The position numbers and the translations under genes are program-made. A DNA stretch of 64,000 nt from the NCBI GenBank assembly GCA_963817885.1, contig CAWFQE010000007.1:310001-374000 (forward strand). Direction: 5' to 3'. Source of the stretch: CAVOHU01 sp963817885. Lineage in GTDB: Bacteria > Acidobacteriota > Vicinamibacteria > Vicinamibacterales > JAKQTR01. Shown here piece after piece: positions 8,776 through 17,597 of the stretch (position 1 is the stretch's first letter; every line of letters starts with the position of its first letter). The notes below the pieces were generated by a model, which worked only from the letters and a program-made list of their open reading frames with translations, ran no database searches and was not told the DNA's origin.

Positions 8776-9234
8776 TTAGTCGACGACGAGCGGATGGCGG
8801 AGCGGATAGAGGCTGTCGTGCGGAATCACCTGAAATCCCACCATCCGCTCCGGGTTGATGACGACCGGGGCCCGCAGGTTCACGCTGGCGACGGTGTCCT
8901 GGTCGAGTGTGATCAGCGCCAGCCAGAGCAAGGCGTCCCCGGCGTCCGCCCCCAGCCGCCGCCGGTCCTGGGCGCTCAGGGCGCACCGGTACCCGGGCGT
9001 GACCTGCCTCGGATCAATCGCGAGGAACGAGGCCTTCGTCCCGTCCAGTGCATGCAGACATTTCACCGGTGACGTGGCGGTCGACGAGAGCACCACGAAC
9101 TGCCGGCATCGTTCGAATCCTGGAAGGCCTTCGGGGAAGTTGACGATGTCGAACGGCTCGATCGTGCGCTCGCCAAATGGGGTGACTACCCGCAGGCCGG
9201 CAGTCGGGGTCGCAACGCATGCAGATCTGGTCAT
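8776..9234 (-). CDS. fliW: flagellar assembly factor FliW
   Basis: 152 aa. Matches FliW: FGERTIEPFDIVNFPEGLPGFE near residue 20-41, and APVVINPERMVGFQVI near the C-terminus. FliW binds either flagellin or CsrA; free flagellin releases CsrA to block flagellin translation. It overlaps the end of flgL by four bases (ATGA) and is followed by csrA. Confidence 0.93.
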   Translation of the reverse strand: MTRSACVATPTAGLRVVTPFGERTIEPFDIVNFPEGLPGFERCRQFVVLSSTATSPVKCLHALDGTKASFLAIDPRQVTPGYRCALSAQDRRRLGADAGDALLWLALITLDQDTVASVNLRAPVVINPERMVGFQVIPHDSLYPLRHPLVVD

Positions 9235-10127
9235 CGCAGGTAATCCATCAACGAGAGTTTGGAAATGGTCCCGGTGGCACCCAGTGCCGCACGGTACGCG
9301 GTGTCGGCCTGATTCATCCCGGAGATCGCCTGGGCCATGTCGGCGTCTTCATGCTTCGACAGCCGGTCGGCGCTGGCGAGGCGCAACGCGCCGAGCCGGG
9401 TTCTCTCGCTATCCAGGCGGTTGAGGTCGGTCCCCAGCCGGCTCTGCATGCCGACGGCACGGTTGAACGCCCGCTCGAGAGCTGCCGAACCGTCCGCCAT
9501 CCCCTGGCTGTCGCCGTTCCTGATGGCGGTCGACAGCCGGTCGAGCACGACGAACAGGCCATCGGTGTCGGATCCCCGCATCAATTCGTCACCATTGAAC
9601 GAGGTGCGAACGCTCTGGTGCCGGTCGATGTCCACCGATTCCACGTTGGCGTCGCCGGCGTAACTGCCGATCGACCCGTCCGACTGGCGCGAGTACGGCT
9701 CGGTCGACGCTGCCGCCCCGGCGAACAGGTATGAGCCCCGGTAGATGGTGTTCACATCCGAAAGCAGTGCCTCGCGGATCGCGTCCATCTGTCCGGCCGC
9801 GGCCGCACGCTGCTGCACCGTCAAGGTCGAGCCTCTCGCCCCGGTTGCCGCTGCCCTGGCCGCCGTCAATTGCGAGACGACGTCGGAAAGCACGGTGTCG
9901 GCAACCGACAGCCTCGAGCCGATGGAGTCGGCGGCTTCTTCGTAGCGATCGATGGCGGCCAGCTCCCCGTGCTCCAGGACAGCGCCCTGCGCGGCGACGG
10001 GGTCATCGCTCGGTTGCTGGATCTTCTTGCCCGAGGACACCTGCTGCTGCGCGTAGGCCAGCCGCTCGGCGGCCAGGGCGAGCTCGCTGGTCGCGGTTCG
10101 ATAGGTGCTGTTGAAGGTCACCCTCAT
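9231..10127 (-). CDS. flgL: flagellar hook-filament junction protein FlgL
   Basis: 298 aa from MRVTFNSTYR, the canonical FlgL start; an in-frame ATG at 10226 lies inside the repeat/intergenic DNA and is rejected. The N-terminal flagellin-like helix (QQQVSSGKKIQQPSDDPVA) and the C-terminal helices (MAQAISGMNQADTAYRAAL) are intact. HAP3 joins the HAP1 (FlgK) zone to the filament. It reads as flgK - repeat - flgL - fliW - csrA. Confidence 0.93.
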   Translation of the reverse strand: MRVTFNSTYRTATSELALAAERLAYAQQQVSSGKKIQQPSDDPVAAQGAVLEHGELAAIDRYEEAADSIGSRLSVADTVLSDVVSQLTAARAAATGARGSTLTVQQRAAAAGQMDAIREALLSDVNTIYRGSYLFAGAAASTEPYSRQSDGSIGSYAGDANVESVDIDRHQSVRTSFNGDELMRGSDTDGLFVVLDRLSTAIRNGDSQGMADGSAALERAFNRAVGMQSRLGTDLNRLDSERTRLGALRLASADRLSKHEDADMAQAISGMNQADTAYRAALGATGTISKLSLMDYLR

Positions 10128-10226
10128 AAGTTGTCCCGCAGGAATCGATCCTGTCCCTTTGCGGCGGCTCGGTGCGTTGCGCGTCACCGGACGCCGCGTG
10201 TCTGAACCACTATTCCAACTGCTCAA

Positions 10227-10328
10227 CCCCGGGGCTCACGTGTATTGAGTTCGTGAGCCCCGGGGCACGCGGGCTCAAGCCCACGTGCTCCATTCCCGGC
10301 GTGTACTCAACTCAACTGAACGCCGGGA
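10227..10328 (+). repeat. three-hairpin repeat element, copy 1
   Basis: Three consecutive inverted repeats: A, 14-bp arms 10227-10240/10252-10265; B, 11-bp arms 10265-10275/10278-10288 (one G.T pair); C, 8-bp arms 10294-10301/10321-10328. The same element recurs in reverse orientation at 38356-38454, with a long identical central block. The C end abuts the flgK stop codon (TAA at 10329-10331). It separates flgK and flgL on the transcribed minus strand. Confidence 0.85.
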
Positions 10329-11712
10329 TTAGGCGGGCGTGCCCACCATCGCCATCAAGGTGCTGATCGTGTCATTGATCGTCGTGAACATCTTCGCGTT
10401 GGCCTCGTAGGCGCGCTGGAACTTGAGCATCTCGACCGCTTCCTCATCCAGTGAGACGCCCGAGACCGCATCCCGCAGTCCCTGCACCTGCAGGACGATG
10501 GCGTTGCGCGTGGTCTGTTCGTCGTGGGCGGACCTGGCATCGCTCCCGACCTGGTACACAAGTTGTGACCACGCCTCCCCCATCGTCGACACGCCGCCCT
10601 GGAGCACCTTGGCATCGCCGCAGTGCGGCGATGCTGCGGGCCACCCGATTGTCTCCAGTCGCCGCGACGCCAGCCGCAGCCACCCGCGAGGGGTCGGCTT
10701 GCACGGCAGAATCCACCTGGAGGGCAGCGGCGGCCCCAGCGGCGCTGGTGAGAGGCGAAAAGAACGCGCCGCCTGCCAGTCCCGCAAGATCGAAGCCGGA
10801 CGTGTGCAGCTGGTTCACCTGCTGGGCGACCGAGAACGCCACTTGATCCAGGCGCGCGAGATAATCGGGCAGCAGCGTGTCGCGGGCCTGGAGATAGCCG
10901 CCGAGCGCCCCGCCCTGGATGGACTGCGTCACATCCATTCCGTCGCTCATGACGGCCGCCAGGCCGTCACCGCGAGAGCTGAGCGTGAGGTGGCTGCTCT
11001 CGCCGCCGAGCACGAGCGAGCGTCCTCCGGAGATGGCTACGTCGACGCCTCCGTCGGAGCGTTGGATGACGTCGATATTGATGAGCCCGGACGAGTTCCT
11101 TGATGGCCTCCGCACGCTGGTCTTCATAGTGAAGGCGCTCGGTGCCCGTCGAGCCGAGCATCTCCTGGTTCAGCCGCGCCACGTTGTCGGCGGCGGCGTT
11201 GATCTGTCCCACCGTGTCGCGAACTCTGCCGTCGGCGTCGCGCCGTGACCGAGTCGAGACGGTCCGACAGATCGTTGAAGGACGCTGGCCAGATTCGATC
11301 CCTGGATCAGGACCTCCTGGCGCGCGGTGGACGAGCTGGGATCTTCGGCGAGGCGGCTGAACGAATCGAAGAACGCACTGAGCGTCGCGTCGAGCGAGGC
11401 GCCGGGCGCCCCGATCGCCGTCTGCGCGAGATCGAGCGTTTCGGCCAGGGCCGCCTCCCGTTGCTGCGCCGGAAGCTCCTGCGCCAGGCGGCTCTCCAGG
11501 TACCCGGCGCGAAGTGCCCGAACGCCGGCCACCTCGACTCCCCCGTCGGCTTCATTGGGCGACGGGGGCGGCACGGCCTGGAGATCGATGACGCGGCGGA
11601 CGTAGCCAGGGGTGTTGACGTTGGCGATGTTCTGGCCGACGACATCCAGCCCGTAGCGCTGCGCCTCGAGTGCGCGGGAGGTGGCGTAGAGGCTGGCAAA
11701 CAGGTTGGACAT
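10329..11712 (-). CDS. flgK: flagellar hook-associated protein FlgK (interrupted by four single-base insertions)
   Basis: N-terminus MSNLFASLYATSRALEAQRY with the rod/hook motif QNIANVNTPGYVRR, and C-terminus ending LKFQRAYEANAKMFTTINDT, are both FlgK. The frame changes near 11280, 11247, 11095 and 10620. At each place removing one base restores the expected FlgK sequence (for example AALRDAKVLQGG). The total of 1384 nt minus 4 gives exactly 460 codons. The ATG overlaps the flgN stop by one base. The protein would be 459 aa, HAP1 of the hook-filament junction. Confidence 0.85.
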
Positions 11713-12074
11713 CACACCCTCGCCTGAACACGAGCCCGCACGGCGGCCAGCCGCCCGCGTCCGTCCGCGGCGTATCCCGACTGTGGCGCCTGAAGCTCTA
11801 GCAAGTTCTGTGTCAACGCGCTCAACGACGCACCGAGCCTTCGGCACATCGCCAGCGCGGCCCGCGACCGAGCCAGCTCAGCCCTGGTCTCGGAGGTCGG
11901 CGACATCGACGGGATCTGGCGTTGAAGGCGATGGAGAACGCTGGTGAGGTGTTGTTCCGAGGCGAGGATTCTGTCGAGCGAACATGCGGTCAGGCCCGCA
12001 GCCAGCTCGTCCAGGGCCGCCCGCATCTCGTGCAGGGCGTCGGAATTGAGGGATTCGTGACGGTCCATCGACAT
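11712..12074 (-). CDS. flgN: FlgN-like chaperone candidate
   Basis: 120 aa, helical, Leu/Arg-rich, no signal peptide. It lies exactly between flgM and flgK, with TGATG coupling to flgK. That is the standard place of flgN, the cytoplasmic chaperone for FlgK and FlgL. Sequence similarity within this family is too weak to confirm by eye; the alternative start is 12068. Confidence 0.6.
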   Translation of the reverse strand: MSMDRHESLNSDALHEMRAALDELAAGLTACSLDRILASEQHLTSVLHRLQRQIPSMSPTSETRAELARSRAALAMCRRLGASLSALTQNLLELQAPQSGYAADGRGRLAAVRARVQARV

Positions 12075-12218
12075 CTCGCACGACTGTCGCGACCGACGGA
12101 TCCCTCTCCTGGACGGGGCTGTGACTCGAGGTGACGCTGACGCAAGGCGGTCCTCGGGCGCCAGAGGTCTGGCGCGCCCGCGGGCCGACCGCCCGAGACG
12201 TCATCGATCTCTCGAGAT

Positions 12219-12515
12219 TCAGTTGCCGAGCAGGTGATCGATCATTCGGTCCGCCAGGCGCATCGTATCGTTGCCGATCTCACCCGCGGCCAGTTTTCGC
12301 TGCGCACGTTCGACGACGTCCTGCCTGATGGCAGGCGCGTTCTGCGCCGCCCGGAACACGTCGTTGACCAGTTGCGCCTCGTTCGAGAGGTCCACACGGT
12401 CATCGCCCGGGCGGGCGCTGGTCCGGTCGGTCGATGCGGTCCGATCCGACCGAAGCTGTTCGAGTCGCTGATTGGCCAACGCCTCGGGGTTCGGGCCTCT
12501 GCCCTCGATCTTCAT
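12219..12515 (-). CDS. flgM: anti-sigma-28 factor FlgM
   Basis: 98 aa from MKIEGRGPNPEAL. The C-terminal half has the FlgM signature: DRVDLSNEAQLV, RQDVVERAQRKLAAGEI and RLADRMIDHLL. It binds FliA (encoded at about 20.6-21.3 kb) and is secreted through the completed hook-basal body, which releases sigma-28 for flagellin transcription. A longer frame from 12572 is rejected because the family core begins at 12515. Confidence 0.88.
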   Translation of the reverse strand: MKIEGRGPNPEALANQRLEQLRSDRTASTDRTSARPGDDRVDLSNEAQLVNDVFRAAQNAPAIRQDVVERAQRKLAAGEIGNDTMRLADRMIDHLLGN

Positions 12516-12549
12516 GCGCTGCTCCTGTCCACGTGATGTGGCGATGGGG

Positions 12550-13428
12550 TCACTCGTGTGATAAATCGACAACCTGGCCCAGGGACTTTAATGCCCCTTG
12601 ATAGCGCTCGGCAACCCCTTCGGGATTCACGGGTCTGCCGCCCTCCAGAACCTCGAAATGGAGGTGCGGGCCCGTTGCTCGTCCCGTCTGGCCGACCCTA
12701 CCAATGATCTGGCCGGCCGCCACATCCTGACCCGCTGCGACGTCGAGCGCCGAAAGATGGGCGTATCGGGTCCGTACGCCCCCAGGGTGCTCGATGACGA
12801 CCGTGTTGCCGTAGGCGCCACGTTCGCCGGATTCAATCACGCGCCCGGCCCCGGCCGCCGGGACTTCCCGCCCGTAGGCCGCCGCAATGTCGACCCCGGC
12901 GTGAAAGCGCACCCCCCCGCCAAACGGATCCGGCCGCATGCCGTATGCCGAGCTTCGCGGCCCGATTCCCTTCGACGCGCCTGACGGCCTCACCACCTCG
13001 TCCCGAACGCTCACCGGGCTGCGCGGAGCCGCGAAAGGACGGTCGACCGGGGCCGGCATTGCCGGCGTGGCAACCGGCGCAGGCAGCCTGCCGGCCTGGA
13101 CACCTCGCGACGTCGTATTCTCCGGATCGAGCGACGACAGCAATTGGCTGGCCAATCCGAATCCCCTGGCCCGGCTGAGCGTCAACGAGAGCTCCTGGTC
13201 GAAGGTCGCCGTCATCGTGTCGGAGCCGAGGCCGCCTTCCTCCTCGCCGTCCAGCATCGATTGCCGCATGCCCCGCAGCATGTTGTAGAGCAGCATCGCC
13301 TCGAACTCGTTGGACAGTTCTTTGAGCTTCTCGCGATCCCTGGTCCGATCCTGACCCGCCGCCTTCGAGTCCGAGCGCTCGAGGGCGGAGGCTGGCAAAC
13401 GGCCGGTCACAACGGGACTGCTGCTCAT
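12550..13428 (-). CDS. flgJ: FlgJ rod-binding domain fused to M23 (LytM) peptidase
   Basis: 292 aa. Residues ~30-100 are the FlgJ N-terminal rod-scaffolding domain (LSNEFEAMLLYNMLRGMRQSM, then SRARGFGLASQL). Residues ~165-275 are an M23 endopeptidase with all zinc ligands: H176-x3-D180 (HAGVD), H224 (YAHLS) and H255-x-H257 (PHLHFEV). In Salmonella FlgJ the second domain is a glucosaminidase. Here a peptide-bond-cleaving domain replaces it to open peptidoglycan for the rod. It lies between flgI and flgM. Intact and in frame. Confidence 0.9.
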   Translation of the reverse strand: MSSSPVVTGRLPASALERSDSKAAGQDRTRDREKLKELSNEFEAMLLYNMLRGMRQSMLDGEEEGGLGSDTMTATFDQELSLTLSRARGFGLASQLLSSLDPENTTSRGVQAGRLPAPVATPAMPAPVDRPFAAPRSPVSVRDEVVRPSGASKGIGPRSSAYGMRPDPFGGGVRFHAGVDIAAAYGREVPAAGAGRVIESGERGAYGNTVVIEHPGGVRTRYAHLSALDVAAGQDVAAGQIIGRVGQTGRATGPHLHFEVLEGGRPVNPEGVAERYQGALKSLGQVVDLSHE

Positions 13429-13439
13429 CTTCGACGGCC

Positions 13440-14555
13440 CTAGATGACGATCAGCTCGGCGCGCAAGGCGCCTGCAGCCTTGAGCGCCTGCATGATGGCG
13501 ATGACATCGCGCGGGCTGACGCCAAGCGCGTTGAGGGCCCGCACGACGGATTCGAGCGTCGACCCTTCCGGCAGCGCCACCAGCTGTTTCTGTCCCTCGG
13601 TGACGTCGAGCTGCTCGTCGGGCACCACGGTCGTCTTTCCGCCTTGCGAGAGCGGCGCCGGCTGTGACACCTGGTATTTCGTATTGATGCGCACCGACAG
13701 GTTGCCGTGCGCCACCGCAGCGGCCCCAATCCTCACGTCGGCCCCAACGACGACGGTCCCGGTGCGCTCGTTGACGACCACCCGGGCGGGCGCGTCTACC
13801 GCGACGGTCAACGGCTCGAGACGCGCCATCAGTTCGGCCACTGAACTCCGATAGGCTGGCGGCACCGCGATGCTGATCGTCGCCGCATCGACTGCGCGAG
13901 CGCTGGAAGGACCCAGGTCGCCGTTGATGACCTGCGCCACGCGGGACGCCGTGACGTAGTCTGGATCGTTTAGCGACAGCATGATCGATTCGCCGACGCT
14001 CATCTGTTCGCCGAGCCCGACCTGGACGATGCCGCCGTCCGGCACCCGTCCAACCGTCAAGTGATTGACCTGCACGCTGTTACCGCCTTTTCCGCCTCCG
14101 TAGCCGCCCAGCGTGAGCGCGCCCTGGGCAAGAACGAAGGTCGACCCGTTCGGCCCGCGCAGAGGCACTGCAAGCAGTGTGCCCCCCTGCAGGCTCCTGG
14201 CGTCCCCAACCGACGACACCGTCACGTCAAGACGGTTTCCCGGTCGGGCGAAGGCCGGCAGCTCGGCAGTCACCATCACGGCGGCGACGTTCTCGATCTT
14301 GATCTCGCCCGGCGTCACCGCCACGCCGAATCGCTCCAGCATGTTGGCGAGGGTCTGCGTCGAGAAGATGGTCTGGCGACGGTCCCCGGTTTTGTTCAAC
14401 CCGACCACGAGCCCGTAACCCATCAGCGGCACGCCGCGCGGGCCGAGCAGCGTCGTGATGTCCTTGAGCCGGATGGTGCCGGCCGGGTCGGTGGCGCGCA
14501 CGCCAACCGCCGCAATCGTGAGGATGCCGAACAGGCAGACCGCCTTGCGCCACAT
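13440..14555 (-). CDS. flgI: flagellar P-ring protein FlgI
   Basis: 371 aa, intact in a region where its neighbours are broken. Signal peptide 1-21, then the family core RLKDITTLLGPRGVPLMGYGLVVGLNKTGD at about 29-58, QTLANMLERFG, and the C-terminal ALNALGVSPRDVIAIMQALKAAGAL. It forms the periplasmic P ring around the rod. Order flgA-flgH-flgI-flgJ is classical. Confidence 0.95.
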   Translation of the reverse strand: MWRKAVCLFGILTIAAVGVRATDPAGTIRLKDITTLLGPRGVPLMGYGLVVGLNKTGDRRQTIFSTQTLANMLERFGVAVTPGEIKIENVAAVMVTAELPAFARPGNRLDVTVSSVGDARSLQGGTLLAVPLRGPNGSTFVLAQGALTLGGYGGGKGGNSVQVNHLTVGRVPDGGIVQVGLGEQMSVGESIMLSLNDPDYVTASRVAQVINGDLGPSSARAVDAATISIAVPPAYRSSVAELMARLEPLTVAVDAPARVVVNERTGTVVVGADVRIGAAAVAHGNLSVRINTKYQVSQPAPLSQGGKTTVVPDEQLDVTEGQKQLVALPEGSTLESVVRALNALGVSPRDVIAIMQALKAAGALRAELIVI

Positions 14556-14574
14556 GGTTGTAGGTGACTCCCCT

Positions 14575-15264
14575 CTAGAAGATCTTGTTGATGAGGCGAA
14601 TCAGCCAGCCTGGCTGAAGGTTGTCCTTCATGAGCCCGCGCCCGAAATAGCGAATGCGGAGCTGCGCGATCTGCGGCGAGGCCACGATGTTGTTCGGGCC
14701 GATGTCGGCGAGACGGGCCACGCCGGTGAGCACGACCATCTGTCGATCGCCGTTCAGCTCGATTTCCCGGACGCCTTCGAGGACCAGGTCGCCGTTGGGC
14801 AGCACCTCGCAGACGCGCGCCGCCATCGTGGCCGTCAGGGAGCTCGAACGCGTCGTCGTTCCGCTGCCCTGGAAGTCGGTCGAGCTCTTGGCCCCGAACA
14901 GGCTGGTCGGGTCCATGGACTTCGGCAGCTTCTTCTCGAGGCCGAAGGCGCTCGGCAGCGAGGCGGATCCGCTGCCCTTCTTGGCCAGGGTCGCATCGGC
15001 GGTTCCCGACGCCGAGATGTTCTCGACGATGCGGATGGTCACCACGTCGTTGACGCTGGCGGGCCCGCTGGTCGAGCATCAGTCCGGCCATCCACGCGAT
15101 GTCCGCGCTGGGGGTTGGCCTGCGAACGCGCGGCAGCCAGGTACCGGCGATACAACTCGTCGTAGTTGTCACTGGGCTTCTGCTGGGCGTACCGACTGCG
15201 GCCGGGGCGAAGACGGCCGCCAGGGTCAGGACTGCCGCCGCGAAACGAGGGAACACGGCTTCAT
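14575..15264 (-). CDS. flgH: flagellar L-ring protein FlgH (several frameshifts)
   Basis: The intact C-terminal two thirds (VTIRIVENISASG... to NLQPGWLIRLINKIF) are FlgH. Upstream the coding signal hops frames near 15255, 15192, 15120 and 15065; joined, it reads signal peptide - DNYDELYRRYLAAARSQAN - SADIAWMAGLMLDQRAR - VNDVVTIRI. One break is an extra C in a run of five. I place the start at the ATG of 15264 overlapping the likely flgA end. The signal sequence shows no lipobox cysteine, although many FlgH proteins are lipoproteins. Confidence 0.75.
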
Positions 15265-15958
15265 CGCAAGCACCTCGACTTCGCGGGGCCCCGTCACCCG
15301 GCCCTTCAGCCGACGGCCGCTATCAGGAGTTGATGACGATGATCACGGCGCCCAGCCCTCCGCTCTGCGAGGCCACTCCCCGGGTCGTCGCGACGATGCC
15401 GTCGACCACCGCTGTCGCCGTCACGGTGTCACCACTCCGGACCAGAGGAGCCAGTGCGGACGTCTCGAGCCGCAACGGGCCCGCCGGCGTCGATATCGCG
15501 GACCACCGCGCTGCCGACGAGATCCGCGCGCGCGAGCAACGGACGCAGCGGAACCGAGCCCGGATCGCCGTCGACCTCGATCCAGGTCCCCGTGCTCGAA
15601 TCGTGCTGCCCTGCACGAGAGGCCGGGCGCGCCGCGAGCGTGAAGACCCTCGAGCCTCAGCGAGTCGCGACCGCCGATCCGATCCGGTCACTTGCACCGC
15701 AGTTCGGGGCCGGCGCACCGGACGAGAGCGAAGCGGACCTGGCTGCCCGACTGGGCATTCGGCTCCGGCCTGGCCACCGCATCAGCGTGATCTCGCCAGC
15801 CATCTCGACACGTGACGTTGCATCACGGTCGACACGTACGGCCTCTCCGACACGCGCCTGCATGGCAGCCTCGACGGCGCCGGCGAACCTCTGCGGCCGC
15901 CTCGTCCATGGCGATCGCCCTTCCTGCGGGAGCATCGGCGCGCGGCCAGCAGCCACAC
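15261..15958 (-). CDS. flgA: flagellar P-ring chaperone FlgA (multiple frameshifts)
   Basis: Recognised in pieces: VEAAMQARVGEAVRVDRD near 15850, SGSQVRFALVRC near 15740, and the SAF-like C-terminal part GDTVTATAVVDGIVATTRG at 15360-15440. The literal frame stops at 15323, but dropping one T near 15326 continues into DSGRRLKGRVTGPREVEVLA, the expected FlgA tail, ending in a TGA that overlaps flgH. At least five indels are needed. FlgA assists P-ring assembly in the periplasm. Confidence 0.65.
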
Positions 15959-15959
15959 G

Positions 15960-16750
15960 CTAACGCGACAGGTTGTTGACCTGCGAAGCATCTCATCGGC
16001 GACCTTCACGACGCGCGAGTTGGCCTCGTAGGCGCGTTGACCGAGAATCATGTTGACCATCTCCTCGACCACGCTGACGTTGGACTCTTCGAGGAACCCC
16101 TGGGCGATCGTCCCGAGGCCGTCGGTCCCGGGCAGCGCCGTCTGCGGCTCACCCGACGCCGTCGTGACGCCCGAAGAGATTGCCGCCCTTGGCCAGCAAG
16201 CCCGGCAGGATTCTGGAACGACGCCAGCTCGATCGTGCCGATCTGCTGGGGAGCCGCCTGGCCGGGAATGGACGCCGACACGATGCCGTCGCGCGAGACG
16301 TTGACCGACGTCGCGTTCTGGGGGATCGAGATGGCCGGCTCGAGCGGATAGCCGTCCGCGGTGACCAGCTGCCCCTCGGCGCTCAGGTGCAGCGAGCCGG
16401 ATCGCGTGTACGCGATGTCGCCCTCCGGCGTGGTGACCTGGAGGAAGCCCCGGCCTTCGATGGCGAGGTCGAGCGGGTTGCTGGTCGACCTGAGGTTGCC
16501 GACTCGCGAAATCGCGGGCGGTCGCGACGGGCCGCGTGCCGATGCCCGTCTCGAGGCCGATCGGCGCCTCTCCGGTGGCCGAGCTGGCCGTGCCCGGTGC
16601 CTTGATCTGCTGGTAGACGAGATCCTCGAACTCGACACGGCTCTTCTTGAACCCGATCGTGTTCACGTTCGCCAGGTTGTGCGCGACGTTGTCGATGTTC
16701 AGCTGCTGGGCGTTCATGCCGCTGGCCGCCGTGTAGAGCGCGCGAATCAT
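15960..16750 (-). CDS. flgG: distal rod protein FlgG (frameshifts)
   Basis: MIRALYTAASGMNAQQLNIDNVAHNLANVNTIGFKKSR is the FlgG N-terminus. The middle (STSNPLDLAIEGRGFLQVTTPEGDIAYTRSG) and end (SNVSVVEEMVNMILGQRAYEANSRVVKVADEML, then NNLSR-stop at 15960) are also clear. Frame changes occur near 16508, 16205, 16190 and 15985. After correction the length agrees with FlgG (~262 aa). Confidence 0.85.
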
Positions 16751-16834
16751 TCAAGCCTCCCTGTCGCCGGCCGATTACCCGAACGGCGGAGATTCCTGCG
16801 GGCCACTTCAGTGCGACGTGCCGGCGGTAGCCGT

Positions 16835-17554
16835 CTACTTCCGGGCCAGCTCGCCGATGACGCGGCCGTCCATGTCGTTCATCAGCAGCGACACGCCGCG
16901 CTGCAGCGCCTCGAAGTTGCGCGAGACCGCGGTCAACTCGGCGAGACGGTCCACCAGTTCGACGTTCGACCGCTCGAGGGCACCGCCATGCACCGCCGTG
17001 TCGGCGGCATCGCGCGGCGTCGCGCTGCTGGCGAACTGCGTGTGTCCCGCCCGTGTCAGCGACCCCGTGTCGTCGAACTCGACGATGCGAAGGCGCCCGA
17101 CGACTGCCTTTCGACGACCGGATGGTGCCGTCGGCGCTCGAAGGTGACCGTGCTCGGGCCCGAGCTTGATCGGGCCGCCCTCACCAAGCACCGGAGCGCC
17201 GTCCGGGGTCGTCAGCGTGCCGTCGGCCCCGCGAAGGAAGTGGCCGGCGCGCGTGTACCGTTCTGCGCCGGCGTCTCCGACGACGAAGAATCCGGAGCCG
17301 TCGAGCGCGACGTCGAGGTCGCGACCCGTGGGAACGATCTCGCCGCCGCGGAAGTCGGTCTTGCTCCTGGCCGAGCGCACGTCGACGGCCGTCTGCAGGA
17401 CCTTCTCGAACGCCGGACGCGCGGCCGTCTCCATCGACGCCCGTTCGGACTTGTAGCCGGCCGACTGCGTGTTGGCCAGATCGCCGGCGAGGCGGTCCAG
17501 TTGCTCGAACTGCGTTCGAAGTCCGCTCAGTGCGATGTACGCCGTGCCGCCCAT
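16835..17554 (-). CDS. flgF: proximal rod protein FlgF
   Basis: 239 aa from MGGTAYIALSGL, preceded by GGAGG. It contains LAGDLANTQSAGYKSER and LDVALDGSGFFVVGD, and ends with SNVELVDRLAELTAVSRNFEALQRGV. The frame is open throughout, but residues ~138-153 are not family-like. Reading the neighbouring frame there gives STVTFERDGTIR, so two compensating indels at about 17095-17150 seem to garble ~16 residues. Confidence 0.88.
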   Translation of the reverse strand: MGGTAYIALSGLRTQFEQLDRLAGDLANTQSAGYKSERASMETAARPAFEKVLQTAVDVRSARSKTDFRGGEIVPTGRDLDVALDGSGFFVVGDAGAERYTRAGHFLRGADGTLTTPDGAPVLGEGGPIKLGPEHGHLRAPTAPSGRRKAVVGRLRIVEFDDTGSLTRAGHTQFASSATPRDAADTAVHGGALERSNVELVDRLAELTAVSRNFEALQRGVSLLMNDMDGRVIGELARK

Positions 17555-17597
17555 GATCGGTTCCTCCACTTGCGGGGCTTCGGTGAGGAGCAGGTCC

